Assembly: GCA_031415655.1 (NCBI GenBank)
Contig: JANOSD010000169.1
Span: forward strand, 1 to 64,000
Source: JAKOVR01 sp031415655
Lineage (GTDB): Bacteria > Actinomycetota > Acidimicrobiia > Acidimicrobiales > Acidimicrobilacustridaceae
Direction of reading: 5' to 3'
Length of the DNA stretch: 64,000 nucleotides
The notes below the pieces were generated by a model. The model made no database searches. It was not told the origin of the DNA and was given only the letters and a program-made list of their open reading frames with translations. Each line of letters opens with the position of its first letter. Position 1 is the stretch's first letter. Of this stretch, positions 8,978 to 17,435 are shown piece by piece. The translations under genes were made by a program, and so were the position numbers.

Positions 8978-9006
8978 GCCTTGTAACGAGCGCCTTGTAA
9001 CGAGCG
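8978..9006. repeat. 14-bp tandem duplication after the ATPase operon
   Basis: GCCTTGTAACGAGC occurs twice in direct succession (8978-8991 and 8992-9005), starting 6 bp after the stop codon of the preceding gene. A third degenerate copy may overlap the stop codon itself (GACTCGTAACCTGA). No terminator hairpin is obvious here. Confidence 0.7.
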
Positions 9007-9137
9007 ACCAGTCACGAACCAGACTTCGCCGTACCCGGTTCGGTGGTTAGGCCATTGGGAGCGTCGTTGCGCTAGGAGCGTGCCTTGGGCTTCACCGCGG
9101 AGTTCCCGGATGGGGGTCCGGCAGTTTTCCGGGACCT

Positions 9138-9491
9138 CTACACGGGGGGTTCCACCGGCGAGGTGACGTCGTCGTCGTCGTCGTCGTCCTCGTCGTCCTC
9201 GTCGTCCTCGTCGTCCTCGTCGTCCTCGTCGTCGTCCTCGTGCTCGGCCGCGTACTCGGCGTCGTACTCAGCATCAAGTGCCTCGGCCTCGAGGAACCGA
9301 ACCGCCGACTCGCACTCGGGCGCGCCGGGACACCAAGAAGCTTGGCTTTTCCCGAAGATGCCACCGCACTCGGCACAGGGCTCGTCTTTTCGAGCGCCGA
9401 ACGCCTCTGCAAGGTCTGTTGTTGTTCGCTTGAGGGCACGAGCCTCTTCAAAGCGACGATGCCGGCCCTTTTTCACGGGCTGCTCTCCCAT
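9138..9491 (-). CDS. Small Cys-motif protein with a long polyacidic C-terminal tail
   Basis: Starting at ATG 9491, this gene encodes about 117 residues; an in-frame GTG at 9536 would add 15. A basic N-terminal half is followed by CAEC...C...C (CAECGG and CPGAPEC), a likely zinc-ribbon-like motif. A nearly pure Asp/Glu tail (EDDDEDDEDDEDD...) is encoded by a TCGTCC/CGTCGT-type microsatellite. Such acidic tails occur on DNA mimics, chaperone-like and nucleoid or ribosome-associated proteins; nothing more specific can be said. The opposite strand reads as poly-Ser and has no other support, so this strand is favoured because of the cysteine spacing. Confidence 0.55.
   Translation of the reverse strand: MGEQPVKKGRHRRFEEARALKRTTTDLAEAFGARKDEPCAECGGIFGKSQASWCPGAPECESAVRFLEAEALDAEYDAEYAAEHEDDDEDDEDDEDDEDDEDDDDDDDVTSPVEPPV
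9163..9240. repeat. GTCGTC/CTCGTC microsatellite
   Basis: About 78 bp of TCG-based triplets (GTCGTCCTC units alternating with GTC runs) encode the Asp/Glu tail of the minus-strand small protein. All units are in phase with codons, so slippage changes only the tail length. Confidence 0.85.
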
Positions 9492-9627
9492 CAAGAACCG
9501 AAAGTGGTCGAGGCAGTGTACCCACTCACAGCCCACCGCGCGAACCCGGCGACGGACAGTACTTTTCGTGTTTCTCCGCCCTTTCCATCATTCTTCGCCA
9601 CCGCCGTATGGCGAATAGGCTCCGACG

Positions 9628-11211
9628 GTGCCATCCGAATCATCCGTACCGTGGTGGAAGACCGCCGTCGCCTACCAGATCTACCCAAGAAGTTTCGCCG
9701 ACACCAACGGAGATGGCGTTGGCGATCTCGAAGGCATCCGCCAACACCTCGACCATCTGGTGTGGCTCGGCGTCGAGGCGGTGTGGATATCGCCGTTCTA
9801 TCGGTCGCCCATGAAGGACTACGGCTACGACGTCAGCGGCTACTGCGACGTTGATCCGCTTTTCGGTGATCTCGAAGCGTTCGACGATTTGCTCGCTGAT
9901 GCTCACGACCGTGGGCTCAAGGTGCTCATCGATTGGGTGCCGAACCACACCTCCGACCAACACACCTGGTTTCTCGAGTCGAAATCCGACACGACCAATA
10001 CCCGCCGCGATTGGTATGTCTGGCGCGACCCCGCCCCCGACGGTGGTCCACCCAACAATTGGGTTGGCTCCTTCATGGCGGGGCCAGCTTGGACACTCGA
10101 TCCCGCGTCCGGGCAGTACTACCTGCACTGCTTTCTCGCGGAACAGCCAGACCTCAACTGGCAAGAGCCAGCCGTCGTCGCAGCAATGCACGAAACCTTG
10201 CGGTTCTGGCTCGATCGCGGCGTGGACGGATTCCGGATGGATGTCATCCATATGATCGGAAAGGACCCATCTCTCCCCGACGACGATCCCGAGTTGGCGT
10301 CGCTCACCCATGTCCCTCTCAATCATCGCCCCGAAACGCACACCCTCCTCCGTGATATTCGCTCGCTACTCGACGGCTACGACGGCGATCGAACCTCAAT
10401 CGGCGAGGTCTACCTGCTCGACACCTCCTGGGTCGCCGAGTACTACGGGCAGAACGACGAATTGCATCTCTGCTTCAACTTTCTACCGTTATACGCCTCT
10501 TTTCGCGCCACTTCGTGGCGCCGGCTCGTCTCACAGATTGAGGCAGAGCTCAAGCCCCGGGGAGCGTGGCCAACGTGGGTGCTCTCGAATCACGACAACA
10601 AACGCCACCGCACCCGCTTCGGAGGAAGCGAAGATCGATGCCGTGCGGCAGCGTTCCTCCTGTTGGGCCTTCGAGGAACGCCGTTCCTCTACGCTGGCGA
10701 GGAGTTCGGCCTCTCCGACGCGGTGATCCCGGACGATCGCCGGCTCGACCCGGGGAATCGCGACGGATGCCGGGCACCGATCCCGTGGAACGACGAACCC
10801 CAGCACGGCTGGGCTACCGCCGACCCCTGGCTGCCCTGGCCGCCCGACACCGCATCCGTCAATGCCGTGTCCCAAATGGCCGACCCCAACTCGTTGGCAA
10901 ACCTTTATCGGCGCATCCTCGTGGCGCGCCGGTCCAGCACGGCTCTACATCTCGGCGACCTCGAACTTCTCGATTTCGGACCCGACATCGATCGAGCCGT
11001 ATTGGCATGGCTCCGCGTGGACCCGCTCACGGGCGACCGTCGGGTGGTGGCCGTCAACTTCTCGGACACACCGGTCGCCGTGCCGCTCGCCTCCTTACCA
11101 TCGACGACAGGGCCCTTCCAGGTTGAAGTCTCTTCGAGTGGCCTCGATGAGGGGGGGCTGTTCGCCGGCCTGCTGCCCGCCGAGTCCGCCGTGATCCTCC
11201 GGCCCCGCTGA
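9628..11211 (+). CDS. GH13 alpha-glucosidase (oligo-1,6-/alpha-amylase family)
   Basis: This 527-residue cytoplasmic glycoside hydrolase has the full GH13 set. It opens with AVAYQIYPRSFADTNGDG, then DWVPNHTS (region I), GFRMDV with catalytic nucleophile Asp205 (region II), GEVYLLD with acid/base Glu260 (region III), and LSNHDNKR with transition-state stabiliser Asp323 (region IV). The QIYPRSF...GDGVGDL pattern and short-chain architecture fit alpha-glucosidase or oligo-1,6-glucosidase enzymes acting on malto- or isomalto-oligosaccharides, sucrose-like or trehalose-related substrates. No signal peptide is present. GTG at 9628 is the start. The TauE-like gene follows after only 7 bp, but a functional link is unclear. 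Confidence 0.93.
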   Translation: MPSESSVPWWKTAVAYQIYPRSFADTNGDGVGDLEGIRQHLDHLVWLGVEAVWISPFYRSPMKDYGYDVSGYCDVDPLFGDLEAFDDLLADAHDRGLKVLIDWVPNHTSDQHTWFLESKSDTTNTRRDWYVWRDPAPDGGPPNNWVGSFMAGPAWTLDPASGQYYLHCFLAEQPDLNWQEPAVVAAMHETLRFWLDRGVDGFRMDVIHMIGKDPSLPDDDPELASLTHVPLNHRPETHTLLRDIRSLLDGYDGDRTSIGEVYLLDTSWVAEYYGQNDELHLCFNFLPLYASFRATSWRRLVSQIEAELKPRGAWPTWVLSNHDNKRHRTRFGGSEDRCRAAAFLLLGLRGTPFLYAGEEFGLSDAVIPDDRRLDPGNRDGCRAPIPWNDEPQHGWATADPWLPWPPDTASVNAVSQMADPNSLANLYRRILVARRSSTALHLGDLELLDFGPDIDRAVLAWLRVDPLTGDRRVVAVNFSDTPVAVPLASLPSTTGPFQVEVSSSGLDEGGLFAGLLPAESAVILRPR

Positions 11212-11218
11212 GCCCTCC

Positions 11219-12055
11219 GTGCTCTCGACCGTCGCCCATTCCCCTCCCGGGCTTGTCCTGGCCAGCGTCATCATGGCCACGCTCGGCACGTTGGGCGGCA
11301 TCGGCGGTGCGGTACTGCTCGTTCCATTGCTCGTCCTGCTCGGTTACGACCCGTGGCAAGCCGCGCCACTCGGAATGCTGTCGGTTGGCGCCGGTTCTTT
11401 GGCGGCGGCGCCCCGGCAACTTGATGCTGGGGTTGCCCATCAGCGCCTTGGGGTGACGTTGGAGATTCCCTCATCGATCGGTGCGATCGTCGGAGCCCTG
11501 CTCTCCGGTGTCGTAGCCCGGAGCGTGCTCGTGCGATTCCTTGCCGCCGTGGCGCTCGGCGCCGCAATATTCGGCGGGCGACGAAAGGGTCTTCGCAACC
11601 ATCCACAAAAAGTGTTTGTCGATGAACCAGCGGGAGAATGGCCCGGCACCCTGGCCGGCGCCTATCACCTCAACGGTGAGGTGGTTCCCTACCAAGCCCG
11701 TCGGGTGAAAGCCGGACTCGTCGCCATGATCGGTGCAGGCGTAGTTTCGGGCCTCGCTGGCGTGGGCGGTGGTTTTATCAAGACCCCGGTGATGAGCGAG
11801 ATCATGCACGTCCCCGTAAAGGTCGCGGCGGCGACCAGTACCTTCACGGTCGGAATAACCTCGGCCACCACGCTCCTCGTCTTTGCGGGACAGGGACGGA
11901 TCGACACCACCGCTGGCGCCGCGGTGGTGTTGGGCGGTTTGTTCGGCGGCACCCTCGGTGCCTGGTTGGCTGGACGGCTCGCACCCACCCGGGTGCGCAC
12001 GGTTCTCTCCGTCCTCCTTGCCGTAGTCGCCGTCGTGATGGCGGTCCAAGGATGA
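11219..12055 (+). CDS. TauE/SafE family sulfite/organosulfonate exporter-like permease
   Basis: This 278-residue integral membrane protein has about eight hydrophobic segments in two similar halves. The typical TauE motif GGIGGAVLLVPLL occurs near the N-terminus and GLAGVGGGFIKTPVM near the middle. Family members export sulfite, sulfoacetate or similar anions and are often orphan. A soluble loop of about 45 residues separates the two halves. The next gene starts within its stop codon (ATGA overlap), so the two proteins are likely made together. Confidence 0.88.
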   Translation: MLSTVAHSPPGLVLASVIMATLGTLGGIGGAVLLVPLLVLLGYDPWQAAPLGMLSVGAGSLAAAPRQLDAGVAHQRLGVTLEIPSSIGAIVGALLSGVVARSVLVRFLAAVALGAAIFGGRRKGLRNHPQKVFVDEPAGEWPGTLAGAYHLNGEVVPYQARRVKAGLVAMIGAGVVSGLAGVGGGFIKTPVMSEIMHVPVKVAAATSTFTVGITSATTLLVFAGQGRIDTTAGAAVVLGGLFGGTLGAWLAGRLAPTRVRTVLSVLLAVVAVVMAVQG

Positions 12056-12342
12056 TGTCCGATGGGCCGGGACCTGATCCCCGAATTGGTCGCCAGGCCC
12101 GGCTTCTTCGTTTTCTTCGCGTCATGGTGGCGGTCATCGGGGCGCTGGCGGCGGTGGCAGTTTGGGCCCCCAAGGGGGTGGCAGCGCCCACAGCCTGGGT
12201 CGTGGTAGCACTCGTTGTTGCCACGCCAATCGTTCGTGTGGCGTGGCTGACCCAGCGATGGTTCCGCAAAGGCGACCGCCGATTCGCACTTGCTGGCACC
12301 GCGCTTCTGGCGGTCATTGCGGCGGCGTTCTCGGTCCGCTGA
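12052..12342 (+). CDS. Small membrane protein coupled to the TauE-like permease
   Basis: This 96-residue protein has three predicted membrane helices (about 25-43, 46-62 and 76-94) and a short polar N-terminus. It overlaps the permease gene by 4 bp. TauE-type permeases are often followed by a three-helix DUF1634 protein. The size and topology fit, but I cannot see a diagnostic motif, so this is a positional guess. Confidence 0.7.
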   Translation: MMSDGPGPDPRIGRQARLLRFLRVMVAVIGALAAVAVWAPKGVAAPTAWVVVALVVATPIVRVAWLTQRWFRKGDRRFALAGTALLAVIAAAFSVR

Positions 12343-12614
12343 CCGCTCGCCACAGCCGCTCGGGCCGAATCCCCCGCTCCAGTGGCTCCTCGATTGCTCG
12401 TCCCTGAATCCCCCGCTCCAGTGGCTCCTCGATTGCTCGTCCCTGAATCCCCCGCTCCAGTGGCTCCTCGATTGCTCGTCCCTCGCAATCCGCTCGCCAC
12501 AGCCGCTCGGGCCTAGGACAATCCGCTCGCCACAGCCGCTCGGGCGGAATCCCCCGCTCCAGTGGCTCCTCGATTGCTCGTCCCTCGCAATCCGCTCGCC
12601 ACAGCCGCTCGGGC
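12343..12614. repeat. Mosaic repeat array: 39-bp unit A (x4) and 23-bp unit B (x4)
   Basis: Unit A (begins GAATCCCCCGCTCCAGTGGC, ends GCTCGTCCCT) occurs three times head-to-tail at 12367-12405, 12406-12444 and 12445-12483, and again at 12547-12585. Unit B (begins CCGCTCGCCACAGCCGCTCG) is at 12343-12365, 12490-12512, 12523-12545 and 12592-12614. Two B copies are followed by CTAGG, and the last such block supplies the stop codon of RNase D. There are no unique spacers, so this is not CRISPR. No transposase is present. It looks like an interspersed, REP-like or slippage-derived intergenic element between convergent genes. Confidence 0.9.
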
Positions 12615-13835
12615 CTAGGCAGGTAGGCGGGACCGGCCCTCCAACACCAGTTCCCCGTCGGGATCGAAAGCCAGCGCCGCCTCTCCTGCGACCAATTTGC
12701 GGACGGGCTCACCCACTAACGCCGCTCGCCATCCGTGGGCCAATCGAGCATCCGGGTCGCCGCGGAGCAGGGCTTCGAAATCGCCTCGATTGGCAAGAAT
12801 TGCGGTATCGATGTCGAGGTTACGAGCGAGTTGGCTCACCCACGCCGATACCAAGCCGAGCGCCGGGCGCAACTCGCGTTCGAGGTCAACCCGATGATCA
12901 TCGGAAGGTCGGGGCGGATGTTGTTGCGCGTCGCGAATCACGGCGAGGAGATCGTTTCCTGCCCCATCGCGAAGGAACCGCCCATCGACGCTTCGCACCT
13001 TCTTGAGGTCGTCAACGGTGCGGGGCGGGCGTTGCGACACGGCCACAATCGCCATGTCAGGAAACACGTGCCGAACGGGAACGTCGAGCGCGGCCGCCCG
13101 CTCCTCGCGCCACGCTGCCACCGCTTGGCCTACGGCGAGCGCTTTCCCTCGAAGTTGTCGCACCTCCTTCACCTTGCGCCACACCTCTTGAGGGTCACGT
13201 TGACCACGTGCCCGCAGCCGATTGATCTCACACTCATCCTCCGCCCAGGTCCATCTTCCCCGCTTTTCGAGTTGGGCGCGTTGTTTGTCGCGCACCCGAA
13301 GAAGGTTCGCCACATCCGAAGCGGCATAGGCCAACTGCTCAGCGTCGAGCGGACGTCGGAGCCAGTCGGTGAGGCGGTCGCCTTTGGCCAGGTGCAAGCC
13401 CAACTCACGATCGTGAAGCGCCGCCAGCGACGGGGTCGACATGCCCAAGAACCCGGCCGCCACCTGCGTGTCGTACATCCGAGAGGGCAACACCCCACAC
13501 GCGAGTTCCAGCACCTCGAGGTCCTGATCGGCGGCATGCACCACGGTAGTGATGTCTCGCTCGAGGACCTCGCGCAACGCGCCGATATCGACCGCCAAGG
13601 GGTCGACAATGGCCACGGTGCTTGGGCCACCCTCCACGTCGTCCCACGCCAGCTGCACCAGTGCCAGCTGCGGGAAATACGTTCGTTCGCGATGGAACTC
13701 CGTGTCGATCGCAAACTCGTCGACGGTGGCCAGATGCGTCAAGATTTCGGCGAACCGTGCGTCATCATCGACGAACTCGAACGCATCATCGGAACCCGCC
13801 ACCGAGCTTCGCCGGTGACGCTCGTGGCGTTCCAC
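12615..13835 (-). CDS. rnd: Ribonuclease D (DEDD 3'-5' exonuclease with HRDC domain)
   Basis: RNase D trims the 3' ends of tRNA precursors and other small RNAs. The 406-residue product has the DEDD exonuclease motifs: FAIDTEFHRERTY (motif I, Asp and Glu metal ligands), VVHAADQDLEVL (motif II) and YAASDVANLL (motif III, with Tyr and Asp). A C-terminal helical HRDC-like region (about residues 195-290) and a further helical extension follow. The frame is open upstream to 13886, but GTG at 13835 overlaps the rhodanese stop as TAGTG. This suggests translational coupling, so that start is chosen. The stop codon lies within the CCTAGG that closes the adjacent repeat array. Confidence 0.92.
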   Translation of the reverse strand: MERHERHRRSSVAGSDDAFEFVDDDARFAEILTHLATVDEFAIDTEFHRERTYFPQLALVQLAWDDVEGGPSTVAIVDPLAVDIGALREVLERDITTVVHAADQDLEVLELACGVLPSRMYDTQVAAGFLGMSTPSLAALHDRELGLHLAKGDRLTDWLRRPLDAEQLAYAASDVANLLRVRDKQRAQLEKRGRWTWAEDECEINRLRARGQRDPQEVWRKVKEVRQLRGKALAVGQAVAAWREERAAALDVPVRHVFPDMAIVAVSQRPPRTVDDLKKVRSVDGRFLRDGAGNDLLAVIRDAQQHPPRPSDDHRVDLERELRPALGLVSAWVSQLARNLDIDTAILANRGDFEALLRGDPDARLAHGWRAALVGEPVRKLVAGEAALAFDPDGELVLEGRSRLPA

Positions 13836-14167
13836 TAGGCCTGCGGCTGATCGCCAGTGACGACCGCCCCGCCGGCATCGATCCATCCCATGGTGCCGCC
13901 GGCAATATTGATGGCATCAATTCCGGTACCCCGAAGGTACTCCGCCGCTTTGCGGCTACGGCCTCCCATGGCACAGATCACGTACAACGGACCGCCGTCG
14001 GAATCCGGTACCTCGTCGAGCCGTTCCGCGAGGTCGGGTAGCGGGATCAGGACGGCACCTGCGACGTGGCCCTCCACATACTCGTCGGGCTGACGCACAT
14101 CCAGCAGAAAAATACCTCCATGGTGGAGTTCAGCCAGCGTAGCGATGTCGATCTCGGGGACGTCCAC
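13835..14167 (-). CDS. Single-domain rhodanese-like sulfurtransferase
   Basis: This 110-residue protein is one rhodanese domain. LLDVRQPDEYVEGHVAGAVL (about 21-40) is the CH2A-type N-terminal motif. The active-site loop CAMGGRS carries the persulfide Cys65. GGTMGW near the C-terminus is also typical. Such proteins transfer sulfane sulfur to thiophilic acceptors, for example in molybdopterin, thiamine or tRNA thiolation. The GTG start is preceded by an AGGAG site. It lies 8 bp downstream of the MobA-like gene and is coupled to rnd, so it is part of a minus-strand operon. Confidence 0.92.
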   Translation of the reverse strand: MDVPEIDIATLAELHHGGIFLLDVRQPDEYVEGHVAGAVLIPLPDLAERLDEVPDSDGGPLYVICAMGGRSRKAAEYLRGTGIDAINIAGGTMGWIDAGGAVVTGDQPQA

Positions 14168-14175
14168 GGACGCTC

Positions 14176-14886
14176 CTACTCGTTGCGGGGTGCATCCACT
14201 ACGGCAGCACGGGACCGCTGATGGTAGTCGTCCACGTCTTCGGGCCGGTCGAGATCTCGCAGTTCGTCGGGATCCTCGCCGGCGACATCGACCACGTCGA
14301 CACGACCCAGCGCGCGCTGGAGCGATCGTTCGCCATCGAACAGCGCTGCGCCTACCTCGGCCAGCGCCCTTGCGGTCATCACCAACACGTGCACCTGCCG
14401 AATGCCATCGATCACCGGAACCGCAACAACTGGACCTTGGGCCGTCGACATCATGCTTGGGCTGCCGGACCCACCGCTACCCCCCGGAAGTGCCTCGGCG
14501 AGCCTTCGTAACGTGGCGGCGCGCAGCATTGGCAGGTCGCAGGCAATCACACCAACTCGCCACGGGTTTCCGACCCGAAGCTCATCGGCGGCAGTGAGCA
14601 GCCCGCCCAACGGGCCTTCTCCGGGAAAGTGATCGGCCACGGCCTCGATCCCGAGGCGTGTGATCGCCTCGATGTTCCCGCCGATAGCCACGACCCGGCG
14701 GGCGCCGGCGCCGCGCAGCATCTGATCAAGCCGCTCGACCAGGGTGCGGCCCTCGATGATCAGCAGCGCCTTGTCGGTGCCCATACGCGAGGACTTCCCG
14801 CCGGTGAGGATGACCCCGACGTCGATACCCGCTCGCCGCCCGCTATTGCTGTCCAATTCAGGACTCGAGCCCGGCGATGCCCCCAT
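14176..14886 (-). CDS. MobA-like molybdenum cofactor nucleotidyltransferase
   Basis: The protein belongs to the MobA-like NTP transferase fold. GVILTGGKSSRMGTDKALL is the nucleotide-binding loop, VVAIGG follows, then HFPGEGPLGGLLTA, and VIACDLPML is the metal-binding Asp motif. MobA attaches GMP to molybdopterin to give the bis-MGD cofactor; related proteins transfer CMP or other nucleotides. The C-terminal half has a Gly/Ser-rich insertion (PGGSGGSGSP). Either start (14925 or 14886) overlaps the PLP-enzyme gene; 14886 gives 236 residues. The adjacent rhodanese could supply sulfur in molybdopterin metabolism, but that is conjecture. Confidence 0.8.
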   Translation of the reverse strand: MGASPGSSPELDSNSGRRAGIDVGVILTGGKSSRMGTDKALLIIEGRTLVERLDQMLRGAGARRVVAIGGNIEAITRLGIEAVADHFPGEGPLGGLLTAADELRVGNPWRVGVIACDLPMLRAATLRRLAEALPGGSGGSGSPSMMSTAQGPVVAVPVIDGIRQVHVLVMTARALAEVGAALFDGERSLQRALGRVDVVDVAGEDPDELRDLDRPEDVDDYHQRSRAAVVDAPRNE

Positions 14887-16129
14887 ACCCTGAGGCCTTA
14901 CCTCGGCTGATGCCGCCCGCCGCAACGGCCTCAGTGAGATCGGCGAGGAAGGCTTCGGTCATGTGCACGTGATACGGCGACACCATCAGATGAAGGCCCC
15001 CAGGCTGCCGATCCAGGTTCCAACCCCGGTCGTCCATCACATCGCCCACAGCACCGATGTCGACGGCCGGGTGGCCGGTCTCGGCCCCCTCGGCTCCGAA
15101 CTCGAACACGCTCATGTTCGGCGACCCCGTAACTACAAGCCCGTCGATGGCGGCGATGCCGGCCTGAAACGCCCGCGTTGCGTCGCACACCATCGTTGCC
15201 TTGGCGAGATAGCCCTCAGCCCCCAGGAATCGCACCGTGGCCCATGCGCCGGCGATGGGGGCAGCGGGACGGGTACCCGCAGTGGTGATCGATCCGTAAA
15301 GCCCTCCTTGCCAATCGTCGTAAAGGAACCACTGATGCTGCACCATCGCAGGGTCGCGATACAGCACCAGCGACGCTCCCTTGAAGGTGTAGCCGTACTT
15401 GTGGATATCGGCCGAGATCGAGGTGACGCCCGGTACACGAAAATCCCAGGGAGGCACGGCTTCTCCCAGTCGTTCCCACCAGGGCAACATCCAACCCCCG
15501 AGGCATGCGTCGACGTGGCACAAAATCTCGTGCTCAATGGCAACCGCCGCCAGGTCGGGGATGGGATCGATCACCCCGAACGGATAACACGGCGCGCTTC
15601 CAACAAGAAGCACCGTGTCGGCATCAATCGCTGCGGTCATCCCAGCCACATCAGCCCGAAGATCGGCCCCAACCGCAACCTTCCGGTGTTCGACGCCGAG
15701 GTAGTGGCACGCCTTGGGAAATGCCGGGTGGACCGTATCTGGCGTAACAATGTTGGGGGTGAGCACACCCCGCTGCTCGGCCCAGCTCCGCGCCGTGTGG
15801 ACGGCGAGAAAGATGCTCTCCGTGCCGCCGCTCGACAAGCTGCCCCCAGCCGCAGGCTCGTGGAACAGGTCGGCAGCCATGCCAACAAGATCCTGTTCCA
15901 TCTGCACCAAGCTCGGATACTTGAACGGGTTCAACGCGTTCTCGTGGAGATAGATGCGCCCTACCGCTTCTTGCAACTGCTCAAGGTTGGCGTCGTCGGG
16001 GTGATAGACGAGGCTGAACGCCCGACCCCCGCGCCAGTTGATGTCGGCCTTTGATTTGGTGTCGATCTCGCCGAGCAGTACGTCGGCGCGAACGCCCTTC
16101 GCCGGAAATCCACCAGGATTGTTGGTCAT
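14858..16129 (-). CDS. PLP-dependent decarboxylase/lyase (sphingosine-1-phosphate lyase-like)
   Basis: This 423-residue fold-type I PLP enzyme has LSSGGTESIFLAV (phosphate cup, about 98-110), HVDACLGGW with Asp207 contacting the pyridine nitrogen, and SADIHKYGY with Schiff-base Lys244. This set matches the group II decarboxylase branch, closest in style to sphingosine-1-phosphate lyase-like proteins (SSGGTES, DIHKYG). Bacterial members cleave or decarboxylate amino-acid or phosphoamino-alcohol substrates; the true substrate is unknown. No N-terminal membrane anchor is present, unlike eukaryotic S1P lyase. It is the first gene of a minus-strand operon leading to rnd. Confidence 0.88.
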   Translation of the reverse strand: MTNNPGGFPAKGVRADVLLGEIDTKSKADINWRGGRAFSLVYHPDDANLEQLQEAVGRIYLHENALNPFKYPSLVQMEQDLVGMAADLFHEPAAGGSLSSGGTESIFLAVHTARSWAEQRGVLTPNIVTPDTVHPAFPKACHYLGVEHRKVAVGADLRADVAGMTAAIDADTVLLVGSAPCYPFGVIDPIPDLAAVAIEHEILCHVDACLGGWMLPWWERLGEAVPPWDFRVPGVTSISADIHKYGYTFKGASLVLYRDPAMVQHQWFLYDDWQGGLYGSITTAGTRPAAPIAGAWATVRFLGAEGYLAKATMVCDATRAFQAGIAAIDGLVVTGSPNMSVFEFGAEGAETGHPAVDIGAVGDVMDDRGWNLDRQPGGLHLMVSPYHVHMTEAFLADLTEAVAAGGISRGKASGYGGIAGLES

Positions 16130-16198
16130 ACTGATCCATCGTAGGGGCGATTTGTCAGGCTCGCTCCGAGATCGGGGCGATCATGCGATGCCCAGAGA

Positions 16199-16636
16199 TC
16201 AGGATGCGGGCGGCCAGTCCGGATCGAGCTGACGAAGGAACAGCGCGCAACGCTCCTCTTCGTCTCCCTCACCGATCACACCCGCCACGCGACGCAGCCC
16301 GTCGAGCGCCCGGAGGAAACCCCGATTGGTGGGGTAGGACCACCGAACATAGCCGCTCCCCCTCCACCCGCTCTGACGAAGGCGATCAAGGCCCCGGTGA
16401 TACCCCACCCGGTAGGCGGCGTAGGCCTCCACGTCGTCACGGGCAAGATCCCCCACCTCCGCCCAAGCAAAGAGGCTTTGCGGATAACGGGCCGCAACTG
16501 CAGATACCGCGTCGCGCTGCGCCGCCTGGTCGGCGCTCAGCGCATTGGCCAGACTCGACTCGATCTCCACGCCTTCGGCATCGAGGATTGTCTCGGGAGG
16601 TCCGGTGGGGGTGAGATGGATGGCGTGGTCAGACAT
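16199..16636 (-). CDS. DUF3151 family protein
   Basis: This 145-residue soluble protein carries the hallmark stretch AYRVGYHRGLDRLRQSGWRGSGYVRWSYPTNRGFLRAL of DUF3151, a family confined to actinomycetotes and of unknown function. It begins inside the 3' end of the alpha/beta hydrolase gene (8-bp overlap) and so is translated in the same operon as the hydrolase and flavin reductase. Family size (about 140 residues) matches. Confidence 0.88.
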   Translation of the reverse strand: MSDHAIHLTPTGPPETILDAEGVEIESSLANALSADQAAQRDAVSAVAARYPQSLFAWAEVGDLARDDVEAYAAYRVGYHRGLDRLRQSGWRGSGYVRWSYPTNRGFLRALDGLRRVAGVIGEGDEEERCALFLRQLDPDWPPAS

Positions 16637-17435
16637 GGGCCGAGACTAACGCGACTGCGGTGCGAACAAGGTGGGCGAACTCCTGCGGGTGGGAAACGTG
16701 GGCCCCGTGGCCAGCGCCATCGATGACCTCGACCCTTGCATCAGTGGCTCCGGCCAAGATGTCGACGGCACGCCGATGCCGTTCATCGGTGCGTGCCCCA
16801 CACCCGAGAACCAGCCTCGACTTCAAGGCCGAAGGAGCGAAAGGGATGGTGGGAGTGCTGCGCAGCGCCGCCAGTTCCGCCACGAGGGCAGGCCCCTCGG
16901 CTCGTCGAGCATCCTGTGTGGCAGCGGGCAAGGCCTCCCACAAACGGTCGCCCACGACACGACGCATGAATCGTTCGGCCGCAACCCCGGGGCCTTCCTG
17001 TTCGGCCGTGATCACCGCCGCCGTTCCCGCTGAGCCTTCGGACCACCACGATTCCCACGGAGCGGGGGGCTCGTACGCCGCAACGGCCCCCACCATCTCC
17101 GGCAAACGAGCACCCGCCACCATGGCCAGAACCGCGCCGAAACTGTGACCCACCACAACCGCCGACTGGCCCGCCAGCACGGCGACGAGGTCACTGACGT
17201 GGGCATCCACCGAGTTCGCGATGCCCGCCGAAGCCGAACGTCCATAACCTCGGCGGTCGTAACGCACCACCTCGAGTTCTGGCAAGAGACGGAGAACTTT
17301 GATGAAACTCGATCCTCGGTCCATTGCGCCATGCACGAACACCACACGGGGTCGAGGCGCGGCCGAGAACGCCGTCCCGCCAGCCGGCTCCTGTCGATAC
17401 ACCGCCAGGCCCTCAACTCGTTCCACCTCGGTCAT
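16629..17435 (-). CDS. Alpha/beta hydrolase
   Basis: This 268-residue hydrolase of the alpha/beta fold has the oxyanion-hole region VFVHGAMDRGS (about 33-43), nucleophile elbow GHSFG with Ser98, and a C-terminal GAGHGAHVSHPQEF supplying the catalytic His. Substrate cannot be told; related proteins are esterases, lactonases or C-C hydrolases. It overlaps the flavin reductase gene upstream by 4 bp (ATGA) and DUF3151 downstream by 8 bp, which means tight translational coupling. Confidence 0.88.
   Translation of the reverse strand: MTEVERVEGLAVYRQEPAGGTAFSAAPRPRVVFVHGAMDRGSSFIKVLRLLPELEVVRYDRRGYGRSASAGIANSVDAHVSDLVAVLAGQSAVVVGHSFGAVLAMVAGARLPEMVGAVAAYEPPAPWESWWSEGSAGTAAVITAEQEGPGVAAERFMRRVVGDRLWEALPAATQDARRAEGPALVAELAALRSTPTIPFAPSALKSRLVLGCGARTDERHRRAVDILAGATDARVEVIDGAGHGAHVSHPQEFAHLVRTAVALVSAHV

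Noticed and set aside
9085..9618. Plus-strand open frame with a long poly-Ser stretch
   Set aside because: It is the complement of the acidic-tail microsatellite. The opposite strand has a plausible four-Cys motif, while this one shows nothing but low-complexity sequence.
12343..12614. Possible CRISPR array
   Set aside because: The units are tandem or joined by repeated filler, with no unique spacers of constant length and no cas genes.
12735..13838. Plus-strand open frame of 367 residues over the RNase D gene
   Set aside because: The minus strand has all DEDD exonuclease motifs in order, so this is a shadow frame.
14963..16054. 363-residue plus-strand open frame
   Set aside because: It is antisense to the PLP enzyme with its Lys motif and conserved Asp; its composition is shadow-like.
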